A stretch of 30,689 nt of DNA from Sphingobium sp. (GTDB lineage Bacteria; Pseudomonadota; Alphaproteobacteria; Sphingomonadales; Sphingomonadaceae): the NCBI GenBank assembly GCA_017745115.1, contig JAGIAA010000035.1, positions 1-30,689 of the forward strand. The letters are read 5' to 3'. A program made the translations under genes and the position numbers. Of the stretch, positions 16,036 through 27,456 are shown piece after piece. Below the pieces are notes generated by a model. The model was not told where the DNA came from and did not search any database. It was given only the letters and a program-made list of their open reading frames with translations. Positions within the stretch are counted from its first letter, which is position 1, and each line of letters starts with the position of its first letter.

Positions 16036-17391
16036 ATGCCGGGTGCAACCAACGAGAATATCCCGATGTCGGCGCGCGTGCGCGAGTTCGACCCGACCGG
16101 CGACATTGTGCGCGTTGCGGCGTCGATTGCGGCGCTCATCGCCGATCGCATCGACGAAGTCGGCGACGCCGCGCTGGACGCCTATCTCGAGCGCAATCCC
16201 GGCGTCAGCTATTCGGCGTGGCAGCTCGACGAGCTACGCACAGGCGCTCGCACCTACTATCGCGATCTGCTGAGCGACCTTGCCGGCGACAAATGGGCAG
16301 AGGCAGCCCGTAGCTTCCTGCGTACGGCGCTCGACGCGGGCTATTCGGTCCGCAGCCAGATCGTCGTGGTCAACAGCGCCGTCAACCGCGTACGCGAGCT
16401 GATCTGCGACGCCGTTGCAGATCATGAGGAACGTGCGACGCTGATGACTGCCATGCGTGGCGTGCTGCTCGTCAATGTCGAGCTCATCTGCTCCATCTAC
16501 GCCGAGATGATCCGCGAACAGGATCAGGACGGCCGTGCGCGCCAGCGTCAGGACTTCTCGGATCTTATGACCGGCCAGATCGACAAGGCCGCCACGCTCG
16601 GCGAGCGACTGCGTGATCAGGCCCGCGAAGCATCGTCCGCAACGCGCGGCATGCTCGACAAGGCGAGCGAAGTTGCCGCCGCAGCCGAACAGTCCGCTAT
16701 CGCCATGCGCGAGGCCGCGCACACCAGCTCGGGCCTCATCCGCGCCATCGAGGAAGCCCGCACCGAAGTCGACCAGGCCGCCGAAGTCGCATCCCGCGCT
16801 TCGACCCAGGCCGGCGAGGCCGTGACCATGTCCGCGGCGTTGTCCGATCATGCCCAGTCGATCGAATCGATCCTCGGCCTCATTCGCGACATCGCCGGTC
16901 AGACCAACCTTCTCGCACTCAATGCCACGATCGAAGCAGCACGCGCCGGTGACGCCGGCCGCGGTTTCGCGGTCGTTGCGCAGGAAGTGAAGTCGCTCGC
17001 GAGCCAGACGGCGCGCGCGACCGACGACATCGCGCACAAGATCGCCGCCATCCAGAACGCCACGCGCCAGTCTGTCGAAACCAACGAACGCATTCGCGTG
17101 ACGGTGCAGGAAGTGCAGACCATGGGCATGCGCATTCGCGCCGCCATGGACGCGCAGTCGCAGACCGTGACCATGATCACCGCCGCGGTCGATGAGACGG
17201 CACTCGCCGCCGACTCCATGTCCAGCAACATCTCGGCCATCCGCCAGGATACCGAGATCGTCGCTTCCGAGATCGACGCGCTCGAGACGGGCTTTACCGA
17301 CGTTCAGACCCATCTTGGCGATCTGCGCGGCCGCTCGGTGAACTTCGTCGAAAGCATGGACGCCGGCGAGGTGAAGCGCGCCAACGGCTGA
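16036..17391 (+). CDS. Soluble methyl-accepting chemotaxis-type signalling protein
   Basis: A 451-residue cytoplasmic chemoreceptor-like protein with no membrane segment or signal peptide. Residues about 20-165 form an all-helical sensor. Its pattern (a YYRDLL helix, then [14 protein letters not shown], then [16 protein letters not shown] leading into the signalling helices) recalls globin-coupled sensors, but the only His in it is H130, so the usual proximal heme His is not apparent. Residues about 190-440 are a long antiparallel coiled coil with the highly conserved tip [20 protein letters not shown] through [12 protein letters not shown] (283-322). This tip docks CheW and CheA. There is no HAMP domain and no CheR-binding pentapeptide at the end (VKRANG). 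ATG 16036 follows AGGA at 10 bases; ATG 16066 is a weaker alternative. No other che gene is nearby. Confidence 0.88.
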   Translation: MPGATNENIPMSARVREFDPTGDIVRVAASIAALIADRIDEVGDAALDAYLERNPGVSYSAWQLDELRTGARTYYRDLLSDLAGDKWAEAARSFLRTALDAGYSVRSQIVVVNSAVNRVRELICDAVADHEERATLMTAMRGVLLVNVELICSIYAEMIREQDQDGRARQRQDFSDLMTGQIDKAATLGERLRDQAREASSATRGMLDKASEVAAAAEQSAIAMREAAHTSSGLIRAIEEARTEVDQAAEVASRASTQAGEAVTMSAALSDHAQSIESILGLIRDIAGQTNLLALNATIEAARAGDAGRGFAVVAQEVKSLASQTARATDDIAHKIAAIQNATRQSVETNERIRVTVQEVQTMGMRIRAAMDAQSQTVTMITAAVDETALAADSMSSNISAIRQDTEIVASEIDALETGFTDVQTHLGDLRGRSVNFVESMDAGEVKRANG

Positions 17392-17454
17392 TCCCGCCGC
17401 AAACCATGGAAATTCCTGACTCGCGCCAGGCCGAAAATCGGCTAATCACTCGGC

Positions 17455-18459
17455 GTGTCCACGCGCCGATCAGCCCCGACAGCCACATCTGCCTGGCAGC
17501 TCAGCCTGCCCTGCACCCGCGCGCAGGCCGAAGCTCTGGAGGCCGACGAAAGCCTCTTCGTCGAATGGGCGAGCGCCCCGGCGATCATGTCGAGCGAGCC
17601 CGATTCCGCCCGGCCTGACGATTGGCGGCTGGACGTCATCTTCGATCACAAGCCCGTGCAGGACGAGCTCGATATCATTCTTGCGCAGCTTCCGCCCTCA
17701 AGCCGCAAGGCGGCCAAGCTGGAGCCTGTTCCCGACGTCGATTGGGTGACGCAGAGCCAGGCTGGGCTCGACCCGATCGACGCCGGCCCCTTCCACGTCC
17801 GGCATGAGGCAAGCGAACGCCCGAAGCACGGCGCCATCGATCTTATCATTCCCGCGAGCCGCGCCTTCGGCACGGGCGCCCATGAGACGACGCGCGGTTG
17901 CCTGCTCATGCTCACCGAGCTCAAGGCGCGCGGGCACCGCTTCGGCAACATTATCGACGTCGGCACCGGGACCGGCCTGCTCGCTTTCGCGAGTCTCGCG
18001 CTGTGGCCTCGTGCGCACTGCCTCGCTTCGGACATCGATCCGGTGTCGATCGACGTGACGGAAGAAAATGCCGGAATGAACGGCGTTTCCATAGGTGCCG
18101 ATGCCGGCGAGGTCCTTCTGGTTGCGGCGCCCGGCGTCGACCACGCGCTGATCACGGGGCTGGCACCCTATGACCTCGTCATCGCCAATATTCTCGCCGG
18201 GCCTCTGATCGAACTGGCGCCGAGCCTCTCGGCGCAGCTGGCGGAAGGCGGATCGCTGATCCTCGCCGGCCTGCTCGAGAGTCAGGCGGACCGCGTCATC
18301 GCAGCCTATCGCGCACAGGGGTTGCGCCTCGCGGGTCGCGCCGATCATGGCGAATGGCCGACTCTGCACCTGCGCAAGCGCCGCCGCTTCGGTTGGCGCC
18401 GTCCGGTGCGCTGGTCGGGACAGGATAATGGAGAAACCGAAGACTACGGGAGCTGGTGA
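17455..18459 (+). CDS. prmA: Ribosomal protein L11 methyltransferase
   Basis: A 334-residue enzyme that trimethylates several amino groups of ribosomal protein L11 using SAM. The N-terminal part (about 12-110) is the L11-binding domain. The catalytic core shows the PrmA signature AFGTGAHETTRGCLLML, motif I IIDVGTGTGLLAF, ASDIDPVSIDVTEENAGMNG and YDLVIANILAGPL; NILA is the family's substrate-site motif. The C terminus carries an extra basic tail of about 25 residues beyond the usual length near 295. The start is GTG 17455, the first start codon after an in-frame TAA at 17443; no clear ribosome site is seen. The stop overlaps the start of the CE15 gene by one base. Confidence 0.93.
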   Translation: MSTRRSAPTATSAWQLSLPCTRAQAEALEADESLFVEWASAPAIMSSEPDSARPDDWRLDVIFDHKPVQDELDIILAQLPPSSRKAAKLEPVPDVDWVTQSQAGLDPIDAGPFHVRHEASERPKHGAIDLIIPASRAFGTGAHETTRGCLLMLTELKARGHRFGNIIDVGTGTGLLAFASLALWPRAHCLASDIDPVSIDVTEENAGMNGVSIGADAGEVLLVAAPGVDHALITGLAPYDLVIANILAGPLIELAPSLSAQLAEGGSLILAGLLESQADRVIAAYRAQGLRLAGRADHGEWPTLHLRKRRRFGWRRPVRWSGQDNGETEDYGSW

Positions 18460-19817
18460 TGGGAAGAGGCATGCGGAAAGTTGGTCTTGCGACCCTGGTG
18501 GTCGCAGGAAGCAGCGCTCTTTGGGCACAGCCGCCCGCACCGCCCGCCAATCCACCGGTCTGGCGCGCCGAGCTGGCGTCGCTCGGCATCGACCCCGCAA
18601 CCATGCGCAAGGGCGCCGACGGCAACAATCCCAACGCTCCGAATGCCGCCAACTATGACGAAGCGAAAGTGCGTGCCTATACGCTGCCCTCGCTGATGGG
18701 CGCCACGCCGCCGCGCAACGCGGCCCAATGGGCCAAGCGGCGCGCCGAACTGGTCCGCCTCGTCGAGGATAATTTCATTGGCCGGATGCCTGCCGCCGCG
18801 ACCCAGGTGAAAGTCCAGTGGACGACCCTCAAGACCCAGACGAAGGACATGGGTGGCATCAGCGCTGTAGTACGCACCATGCGCGGTGCTACCTCGATGC
18901 CGGATGGGCGCAAGGGTCCCGTCATCGAAGCGGAGATCACAGCGCCGGCCAAGGCCAGCGGTAAGATCCCGGCAGTCGTCGACTATACCTTCGTCTTTCC
19001 CGCCAGCTTCCGCAGGCCCGCGTCCGCCGACGGCAGTGCGCCGCCGCCGCCTCCGCCGAGTCCCGCCATCGCGGCACTGAAGCGCGGCTGGGCTTATGTG
19101 GCTTATTATCCCTACAGCGTACAGGCCGACAACGGCGCTGGCCTGAAGGACGGCATCATCGGCCTGGTCAACGGCGGCAAGCCGCGCGAGGCGACCGAAT
19201 GGGGCGCGCTTCGTGCCTGGGGCTGGGGTGCAAGCCGCATCGCCGATCTCCTCCAGTCCGACCCTTCGATCGACGGCACCCGCCTCGCCGTCGCAGGCCT
19301 ATCGCGCTTCGGCAAATCGACACTGGTCGCGACAGCCTTCGACGAGCGGTTCCGCGCCGCCCTGGTCGGTTCATCGGGCGCCGGCGGCGCCAAGATCCTT
19401 CGCCGCAACATGGGCGAGCTGGTCGAGAATCTGGAGGCCGACGGCGAGTTCCACTGGTTCGCGCCGAATTTTCTCAAATATGCCGGTCCCAAAACGGTCG
19501 ACGACCTGCCGGTGGATGCGCACATGCTGGTCGCGCTCGTGGCACCCCGCCCGCTCTTTATCGGCACCGGCGTGCGCGAGCAGGGTGACGGCTGGGTCGA
19601 TCCGCGCGGCAATTATCTCGCGGCAGTGGCGGCGGCGCCTGCATGGCAGGTTTTCGGCAAGACCGGCCCGACCGATCCTACGCAACCGGTCGTGGACGTC
19701 GGCGTCACCAACACCACCCTCTCCTTCCGCCAGCACAGCGGCGGCCACACCAACGGGCCGAACTGGGAACCATTCCTGGACTGGGCGGACAAGGCATGGG
19801 AGCGGACGGCGAAGTAG
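18459..19817 (+). CDS. Secreted carbohydrate esterase family 15 (glucuronoyl esterase-like)
   Basis: A 452-residue alpha/beta-hydrolase. Signal peptide residues 1-23 (ALWA-Q) target it to the periplasm or outside. CE15 enzymes cut the ester between glucuronic acid on xylan and lignin alcohols. The nucleophile is S282 in GLSRFGKST, matching the family GxSRxGK box. FDERFRAALVGSSGAGG (294-310), FHWFAPNFLKYAG, DLPVDAHMLVALVAPRPLFI and DPRGNYLAA are CE15 blocks, and H430 in HSGGH is the likely catalytic His. A Pro-rich insertion (about 192-201) interrupts the core. ATG 18459 overlaps the prmA stop as TGATG, with GGGAG six bases upstream, which decides the start over GTG 18456 and ATG 18471. The pairing with prmA looks transcriptional rather than functional. 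The acid of the triad is not assigned. Confidence 0.88.
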   Translation: MGRGMRKVGLATLVVAGSSALWAQPPAPPANPPVWRAELASLGIDPATMRKGADGNNPNAPNAANYDEAKVRAYTLPSLMGATPPRNAAQWAKRRAELVRLVEDNFIGRMPAAATQVKVQWTTLKTQTKDMGGISAVVRTMRGATSMPDGRKGPVIEAEITAPAKASGKIPAVVDYTFVFPASFRRPASADGSAPPPPPPSPAIAALKRGWAYVAYYPYSVQADNGAGLKDGIIGLVNGGKPREATEWGALRAWGWGASRIADLLQSDPSIDGTRLAVAGLSRFGKSTLVATAFDERFRAALVGSSGAGGAKILRRNMGELVENLEADGEFHWFAPNFLKYAGPKTVDDLPVDAHMLVALVAPRPLFIGTGVREQGDGWVDPRGNYLAAVAAAPAWQVFGKTGPTDPTQPVVDVGVTNTTLSFRQHSGGHTNGPNWEPFLDWADKAWERTAK

Positions 19818-19832
19818 CCGTCCGACACGCGT

Positions 19833-21050
19833 TCAGGATGCTGCCTCATGCTTGGGCATCGGGAAGGCCAGCCCGATCACCGGCAGGACGAGCATGGCAC
19901 TGCCCGAGGCAAACAATGCCGCCGCCACGCCATGGCTCTCGGCAAAGTGACCCCAGAGCCAGCTGCCCAGTGCGATGCCGCCGAACGTGAGGCTGCTCAC
20001 CATGGCTGTGATCCGCCCCACGAGCGGGCGCGGCGACCACATTTGCCCGGCCACTGAGAAACCGGACAGGGCCTGGACCCAGCCTGCGCCGCTGACGACG
20101 AGAAGGGCAAGCATGACGATCAGGTTGGGCTTCAACGCGACGATGATGCAACCGACGCCATAGAGCATGCCGGCTGCACGAATGATCGCTTCGCTCGAAT
20201 AGCGGCGGCGGAACCAGGTACTGCTCGCCGCGCCGAACACGGCCCCGAGACCAAGCGCGCCAAGCAGCAGGCCATAAGTGACCGAACCCTGCCCCAGCAG
20301 GTCGGCGGCCACGAGCGGCATCAGCGCCCAGGCGGCGCTACCGGTGCTGGTGAAGGTGACGGCGCGCAGCATGATGGTGCGCACCGATGGCGAGCCCATG
20401 GCATAGCGGAATCCCTCGCCGATTACGGCCAGCAGTGGACGGCGGTCGACCGGCGGCGCTGGCTCCGGTTTCCAGCGCCAGAGAATCAGGATCACGGCGA
20501 AATAGCTCAGCGCATTGGTCACGAAAGCCGCCTTGGCGCCGCCCGCCGCAACGATCATGCCGCCCACCGCCGGCCCGAGGCTGCGCGCGACGTTGAAGGC
20601 AAGGATGTTGAGTGCGACAGCCGCGGCCAATTCGGCGCGCGGCACGATCCCGCCGATCGAGGCGGAAAGCGCCGGATTGAAGCAGGCAACGCCGCAAGCG
20701 AGCAAAGCCGTCAGACCCACGATGACCGCCGGCTGCGTGGTCCCTGCAAAGGCGAGGCCCGCTAGCGCGAATGAGAGCAACATCATCGCGATCTGCGCAA
20801 ACAGCATGACAAGGCGCCGGTCGTGCATGTCCGCCCAGGCACCGGCCGGCAGCGCCAATAGGGTGATCGGCAGGTTGGTCGCGCTCTGCACGAGCGCCAC
20901 GATGTCGGCAGGCTGATGTGCAGCGGTAAGGTGCCAGGCTGCGCCCACAGACTGAATGGCATTGCCGAAATTCGACAGCAGGCTGCCCAGCAGGATGAAG
21001 GCGAATGTGCGGTAGCGCAGCGGCGATAAGGTCGTGGCTTGTTGCGTCAT
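19833..21050 (-). CDS. MFS transporter, EntS/MFS_3-like exporter
   Basis: A 405-residue inner-membrane protein with about 12 hydrophobic segments. GAWADMHDRRLVML (70-83) fits the loop 2-3 MFS motif GxxaDrxdRR. The N-terminal FAFILLGSLLSNFGNAIQSV and the ALNILAFNVARSLGPAVGG motif are typical of the MFS_3 group, which includes the enterobactin exporter EntS and many uncharacterised drug or siderophore exporters. The substrate is unknown; no siderophore genes are near. ATG 21050 is preceded by GAGAA at six bases. A small inverted repeat (GAGGC-TTTG-GCCTC, 21062-21075) lies just upstream. It converges with the CE15 gene 15 bases away, with no terminator visible between them. Confidence 0.88.
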   Translation of the reverse strand: MTQQATTLSPLRYRTFAFILLGSLLSNFGNAIQSVGAAWHLTAAHQPADIVALVQSATNLPITLLALPAGAWADMHDRRLVMLFAQIAMMLLSFALAGLAFAGTTQPAVIVGLTALLACGVACFNPALSASIGGIVPRAELAAAVALNILAFNVARSLGPAVGGMIVAAGGAKAAFVTNALSYFAVILILWRWKPEPAPPVDRRPLLAVIGEGFRYAMGSPSVRTIMLRAVTFTSTGSAAWALMPLVAADLLGQGSVTYGLLLGALGLGAVFGAASSTWFRRRYSSEAIIRAAGMLYGVGCIIVALKPNLIVMLALLVVSGAGWVQALSGFSVAGQMWSPRPLVGRITAMVSSLTFGGIALGSWLWGHFAESHGVAAALFASGSAMLVLPVIGLAFPMPKHEAAS

Positions 21051-21131
21051 GATATTTCTCGGAGGCTTTGGCCTCTCTGCGGACCCGATTTCCTCGCGCT
21101 AGTGGCAAGGCCCTGGAAGGGGCGCAAGCCT

Positions 21132-23663
<2,532 letters not shown>

Positions 23664-23664
<1 letters not shown>

Positions 23665-25328
23665 CAAACGCCCTCCAGCAATCGCCCGGCCTGGGCCCGC
23701 GCTTCGTCCGTGATCGCTGCACCCGAAAGCATGCGGGCGATCTCTTCGCGCCGCTCGCGTTCGTCGAGGGGGTGGACGCTTGTACGGGTAATCGTCCCCT
23801 CAGAGCTTTTCTCGATGAGCAGGTGTGCCTGCCCGCGCGCCGCAACCTGGGGCGAATGGGTGACGACGATCACCTGCGCGCCTTCAGCAAGGCGCGCGAG
23901 ACGCTCGCCGATGGCGCCGGCAACGGCGCCGCCGACACCGCGGTCGATCTCGTCGAAGATCATCGTGCCCGCCCCCCCCTGTTCGGCCAATGCAACCTTG
24001 AGCGCGAGGATGAAGCGGGAGAGCTCACCGCCGGACGCGATCTTGGTGAGCGGTGCGAAGGGCGCGCCGGGATTGGTGGCGATGAGGAATTCGACCCGAT
24101 CACGGCCGTGCGGGCGCCATTGCTCCTCAGGCAGCATCTCGACCTGCGTGCGGAAACGCGCCGCGTCCAGCTTCAGCGGCAAGAGTTCGGCGACCATGGC
24201 CGCATCGAGCCGGGCCGCAGCAGCAGTGCGGGCAGCGCTCAGCGCCTCGGCCTCGGCGTCATAGTCGGCACGTGCCTTGGCGACGGCGGCCTCGAAATCG
24301 GCAAGACCCGCCTCCCCCGCATCGATCCGTGACAGCTGCTCTCGCATGCGCGCCGCGAGATCGGCAAGGTCGTCAGCGGGAACCTGGTGCTTGCGGGCGA
24401 GCGCACGCAGATCGAAGAGTCTCGTCTCGATTGCGTCCAGCCGGGCGGGATCGACACTGAGCGCCTCATTGGCGCGTGCGAGATGATCTTCCGCCTCCCC
24501 CGCCTCGATAACGGCGCGATCAAAGGCGGCGAGCGCATTGGCGAGATGCTCATGCTCGCCCGCGATCCGGTCGAGCCGGCGCGCAGCTTGCCGCAACCGC
24601 GACAATGCACCCTCCGAACCGCCAAGCAGCGTGTCCAGCGTCGCCAGATCATCGGTCAGGCGCGCGCCTTTATGCATGTCCGCGCGCTCAGCAGCGAGCG
24701 CCTCTTCTTCTCCGGGTTCGGGCGCGAAGCTGGTTAGCTCGGCGACGGCATGCGCAAGATAGTCGCGCTCGCTGGCCGCACTTGCGAGCGCCGTGCGCGC
24801 GGCATCCAGTTGGGCTTGAGCCGTCTCCAGCACCCCATGCGCCGCAGCGACCGCACCCGTGTCGAGCCTGCCGAATGCATCGAGCAGCGCCCGGTGACCG
24901 CGCGGATTGAGAAGGCCGCGCTCGTCATGCTGGCCATGGATCTCGACGAGGCCCGCGCCCACCTCGCGCAGTAGGGCGGCCGAGCAGGGCTGGTCGTTGA
25001 GGAATGCACGGCTGCCGCCGTCGGCCTTCAATGTCCGGCGAATGATTAAGGGCTCGCCTGGCTCGGGCACGATATCGTTGCTGGCCAGCAATGCGGCCAG
25101 CGCGGAGCCGGCGGGTGGCGGGTCAAAGCTTGCCGTCACGCTCGCCTGTTCCGTGCCGCTCCGCACCAGCCCGCTGTCCGCGCGATCGCCCAGCGCCAGA
25201 CCTAGCGCATCGAGCAAGATCGACTTGCCCGCGCCCGTCTCGCCGGTCAGCACGGTCAGCCCGCGCTCGAAGGCGAGATCGAGTGCTTCGATGAGCACGA
25301 CGTTGCGGATGGAGAGGCCGGTCAGCAT
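23664..25328 (-). CDS. recN: DNA repair protein RecN
   Basis: A 554-residue SMC-like ATPase involved in double-strand-break repair. Walker A is GETGAGKS (29-36, K35). Long helical arms follow (about 150-360), shorter than in true SMC proteins. The conserved VEIHGQHDERGLLNPRGHRALLDAFG block is RecN-specific. The C-terminal half has SGGELSR, the ABC signature, and Walker B TMIFDEIDRGVGG. RecN cooperates with RecA at broken ends. ATG 25328 (MLTGLSIRN) is chosen because family members start there; the frame extends to GTG 25367 without conservation. The gene starts 93 bases after bamD and overlaps the next gene by one base. No SOS (LexA) box was identified. Confidence 0.95.
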
Positions 25329-25421
25329 GGCTGAGCCAGACCTATCCGCGCCGAGCGAAGCTGTCACGAGGGATCGAACAAATCATGTCCGCTTCCTTCC
25401 TTTGGAAGCGGCCACGCTCGA

Positions 25422-26441
25422 TCAGGCCGTGGGCGGCGGCGTCGCCGGTGTATCGCACCGCGCGCGATGGAACAGACCGCCCTTACCGCACCGAGCCGGC
25501 TCGGCTTGCTTTTCGGGCTTGGCCTTCTTCTCTTTCTTGACCTTCGCAGGTTTCGCCGTCGGCACCGCCACGGGGGGAGCCAGCTCGGTCGCGATGCGAG
25601 CGGATTGCGGCGCGGGCGCAGGCCCCGTAACAACCGGCGCCCGCTCGGCAATCTTCACCGCGCCCGGCTGATACTTCTGCATCAGGTCAAAGCTGCGCTG
25701 GTACCATTCGGAGCCGGGATAGTTGGCCGAAAGCACCGCGGCCGAACGCTTGGCTTCCTCGACGAGGCCGAGCGCGAGATAGCTCTCGACGAGCCGCTCC
25801 AGCGCCTCGGGCGTATGCGTGGTGGTCTGGTAGTTATCGATCACCTTGCGGAAGCGCATGCCCGCCGCGATCCACTGCCGGCGGCGTTCGTAGAAACGGC
25901 CGACTTCCATCTCCTTGCCGGCAAGGTGGTCGTTCACCAGGTCGAGCTTGAGCCGTGCATCGGCGGAATAGCGGGTATTGGGAAAACGCCGGATCAGCTC
26001 GCCCAGCGCATCATGTGCCTGCAGCGTGATCTTCTGGTCGCGCGTCACATCGCCGATCTGCTCATAATAGCAGAGCGCAATCAGATAATAAGCGTAGGGC
26101 GCGTCGCGATTGCCGGGATGGATCGACAGGAAGCGCTGTGCCGACTGGATCGCCTCGGTGTAGTTGCGTGCGCCGTAATAGCTGAATGCGCTCATGAGCT
26201 GCGCGCGGCGCGCCCAGGGCGAATAAGGATGCTGGCGCTCCACCTCGTCGAAGATGATCGCCGCTTCCGCGAAGCTGCCCTTGTCGAGCCGCTGTTTCGC
26301 AGCGGTGTAGAGCGTGCTGACGTCGCGTGCGACATATTGCGTATCCGCGCGCTGACGATTTTTCGCACAGCCGGCAACAAGGACGAGCGGCGCAAGGCCG
26401 AGCAGCAGAACCGCGGCGCGGCGAAGAGGGGGACGTGTCAT
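25422..26441 (-). CDS. bamD: Outer-membrane assembly lipoprotein BamD
   Basis: A 339-residue lipoprotein of the BAM complex, which inserts beta-barrel proteins into the outer membrane. The signal peptide ends in the lipobox V22-A-G-C25. TPR-type repeats fill about 45-255 (LYTAAKQRLDKGSFAEAAIIF, FSYYGARNYTEAIQSAQRFL, ALERLVESYLALGLVEEAKRSA). It is about 80 residues longer than usual: after residue 260 comes a Pro/Ala/Lys-rich tail with an AKVKKEKKAKPEK run and two Cys in RCGKGGLFHRARC. ATG 26441 is used because it gives the correct lipoprotein signal, with AAGAGA upstream; the open frame to 26477 adds nothing family-like. It is the first gene of the bamD-recN-small membrane protein-ligA block. 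It complements TamAB, also in this window, in outer-membrane biogenesis. Confidence 0.94.
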   Translation of the reverse strand: MTRPPLRRAAVLLLGLAPLVLVAGCAKNRQRADTQYVARDVSTLYTAAKQRLDKGSFAEAAIIFDEVERQHPYSPWARRAQLMSAFSYYGARNYTEAIQSAQRFLSIHPGNRDAPYAYYLIALCYYEQIGDVTRDQKITLQAHDALGELIRRFPNTRYSADARLKLDLVNDHLAGKEMEVGRFYERRRQWIAAGMRFRKVIDNYQTTTHTPEALERLVESYLALGLVEEAKRSAAVLSANYPGSEWYQRSFDLMQKYQPGAVKIAERAPVVTGPAPAPQSARIATELAPPVAVPTAKPAKVKKEKKAKPEKQAEPARCGKGGLFHRARCDTPATPPPTA

Positions 26442-26571
26442 GGCCAGTCTCTTAGCGAAGGCGATAAGGTCCGCCAAGACATGATGCGATGAGGCACTCG
26501 ATCGGCCCGGATGGAATAAAGGCAGCCAAGAACGCCCAGAAAATGGTGAGCGCTACCAATTCCGTACGAGT

Positions 26572-26606
26572 GTGCCGCCGCCGGGGAGAGAGAGCGGCGA
26601 CGGCAC
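26572..26606. repeat. 12-bp-arm hairpin between winged-helix gene and bamD
   Basis: GTGCCGCCGCCG (26572-26583) pairs with CGGCGACGGCAC (26595-26606) at 11 of 12 positions around an 11-base purine loop (GGGAGAGAGAG). It lies about 115 bases past the winged-helix stop and 130 bases before bamD on the minus strand. There is no T run on either side, so it may be an mRNA-end stabiliser, a weak terminator or a REP-like element. Confidence 0.5.
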
Positions 26607-26721
26607 GATCCGTCAGTCTTGCATTCAAATGGCCGGCGCCGACCGCGATCCCATGTGTGCATCGCTAGCGTGGGGAATAGCGATACTGGGAGTTGGTCAG
26701 ACGCCGGCCTGCGAAGGCTTC

Positions 26722-27132
26722 TCAAACGTCCGGGTAGTCGTTCACGAAGCTCCGCATCCGCGCGGACCCGAGGGGCGATAGCCCAACTGTCCGTCCGTCC
26801 GGCTCGTGTCCGGTTAAGACGGCCAGTCCCGCTTGGACCAGTTTGTCGATGAGGGCATTCGTTTCCCTGCGACTGAGCAGATTGGCCGTAGCGAGGGCCG
26901 TTTCGCTCACGTCGCAGTGCTGAAGCTCACCGACGAAGAGGGAAAGCATCACATCCATGGCGCTGTCGGCCATGATGGGCGTTACGAAGTGCTGGCCGCG
27001 AAGGCGGCTGAGCATGTGCATGCGGGCGGCCTTCGACTCCAGGCCGGCTTCATGGCCAACGCAAGGGGCCGCGACCCGATGCGGCACATTATTGGTGCGG
27101 AGGCTCATCGCCCCCTGGAATCGACCAATCAC
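26722..27132 (-). CDS. Winged-helix (MarR-like) regulator, paralogue A
   Basis: Up to 136 residues. The C-terminal 90 residues form a helix-turn-helix plus wing: MADSAMDVMLSLFVGELQ, then SETALATANLLSRRETNALI as the helix-turn-helix, and DKLVQAGLAVLTG then GRTVGLSPLG as the wing. This resembles the small orphan MarR-type proteins common in sphingomonads, so it probably binds DNA as a dimer; the ligand is unknown. By my own count it shares about 54% identity over 92 residues with the protein encoded at 27467-27976. Start choice: GTG 27132 has AGGA eight bases upstream; ATG 27108 (MSLRTNN) is possible but its GGGGG is only two bases away. It lies 334 bases downstream of its paralogue on the same strand. 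Confidence 0.72.
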   Translation of the reverse strand: MIGRFQGAMSLRTNNVPHRVAAPCVGHEAGLESKAARMHMLSRLRGQHFVTPIMADSAMDVMLSLFVGELQHCDVSETALATANLLSRRETNALIDKLVQAGLAVLTGHEPDGRTVGLSPLGSARMRSFVNDYPDV

Positions 27133-27277
27133 AGCAAGATCCTGTCAATAGTTCTGCTTTCCGTTTCCCCCTGCGGGAACGGACTTCACCACACGCAACG
27201 CGTCAGCTCTTCTGGATGATCATCAGGTAGGCGAAACTACCTATCTTGGCATGTCCCGTAACTGGCCGACACGCCAC

Positions 27278-27291
27278 TTCACATATGTGAA
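27278..27291. promoter_or_regulatory. 14-base perfect palindrome, possible operator
   Basis: TTCACATATGTGAA reads the same on both strands and lies in an AT-richer stretch about 150 bases upstream of the winged-helix gene at 26722-27132. Its size suits a dimeric regulator. About two such palindromes would be expected by chance in a window this long, so position is the main argument. Confidence 0.35.
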
Positions 27292-27386
27292 CGTTTTATT
27301 GCATATTCCGCAGATGCGACATTTTTCGCAAAGGCCCGCAATTGTCGCTGCTTCCTGCACTTCTTGGTTCATTGAACGTTTGTTTT

Positions 27387-27456
27387 GGGCCAGCCCGCTA
27401 ACCAGCCACCTTGCCCGTGGGTGGCAAGGGGATGAAACGGTACTGCGGGCTGGCCC
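27387..27456. repeat. Large nested inverted repeat with alternative inner hairpins
   Basis: The outer arms GGGCCAGCCCGC (27387-27398) and GCGGGCTGGCCC (27445-27456) match perfectly over 12 bp. Inside are two mutually exclusive hairpins: GCCACC (27405-27410) with GGTGGC (27420-27425), and CCTTGCC (27409-27415) with GGCAAGG (27423-27429). It ends 10 bases before the stop codon of the upstream winged-helix gene. No T run flanks it, so it is not a standard terminator. Confidence 0.6.

Noticed and set aside
16234..17313. Open frame of 359 codons antisense to the chemoreceptor-like gene
   Set aside because: Gly/Asp-rich shadow of Ala-rich coiled-coil coding DNA; no start signal and no domain.
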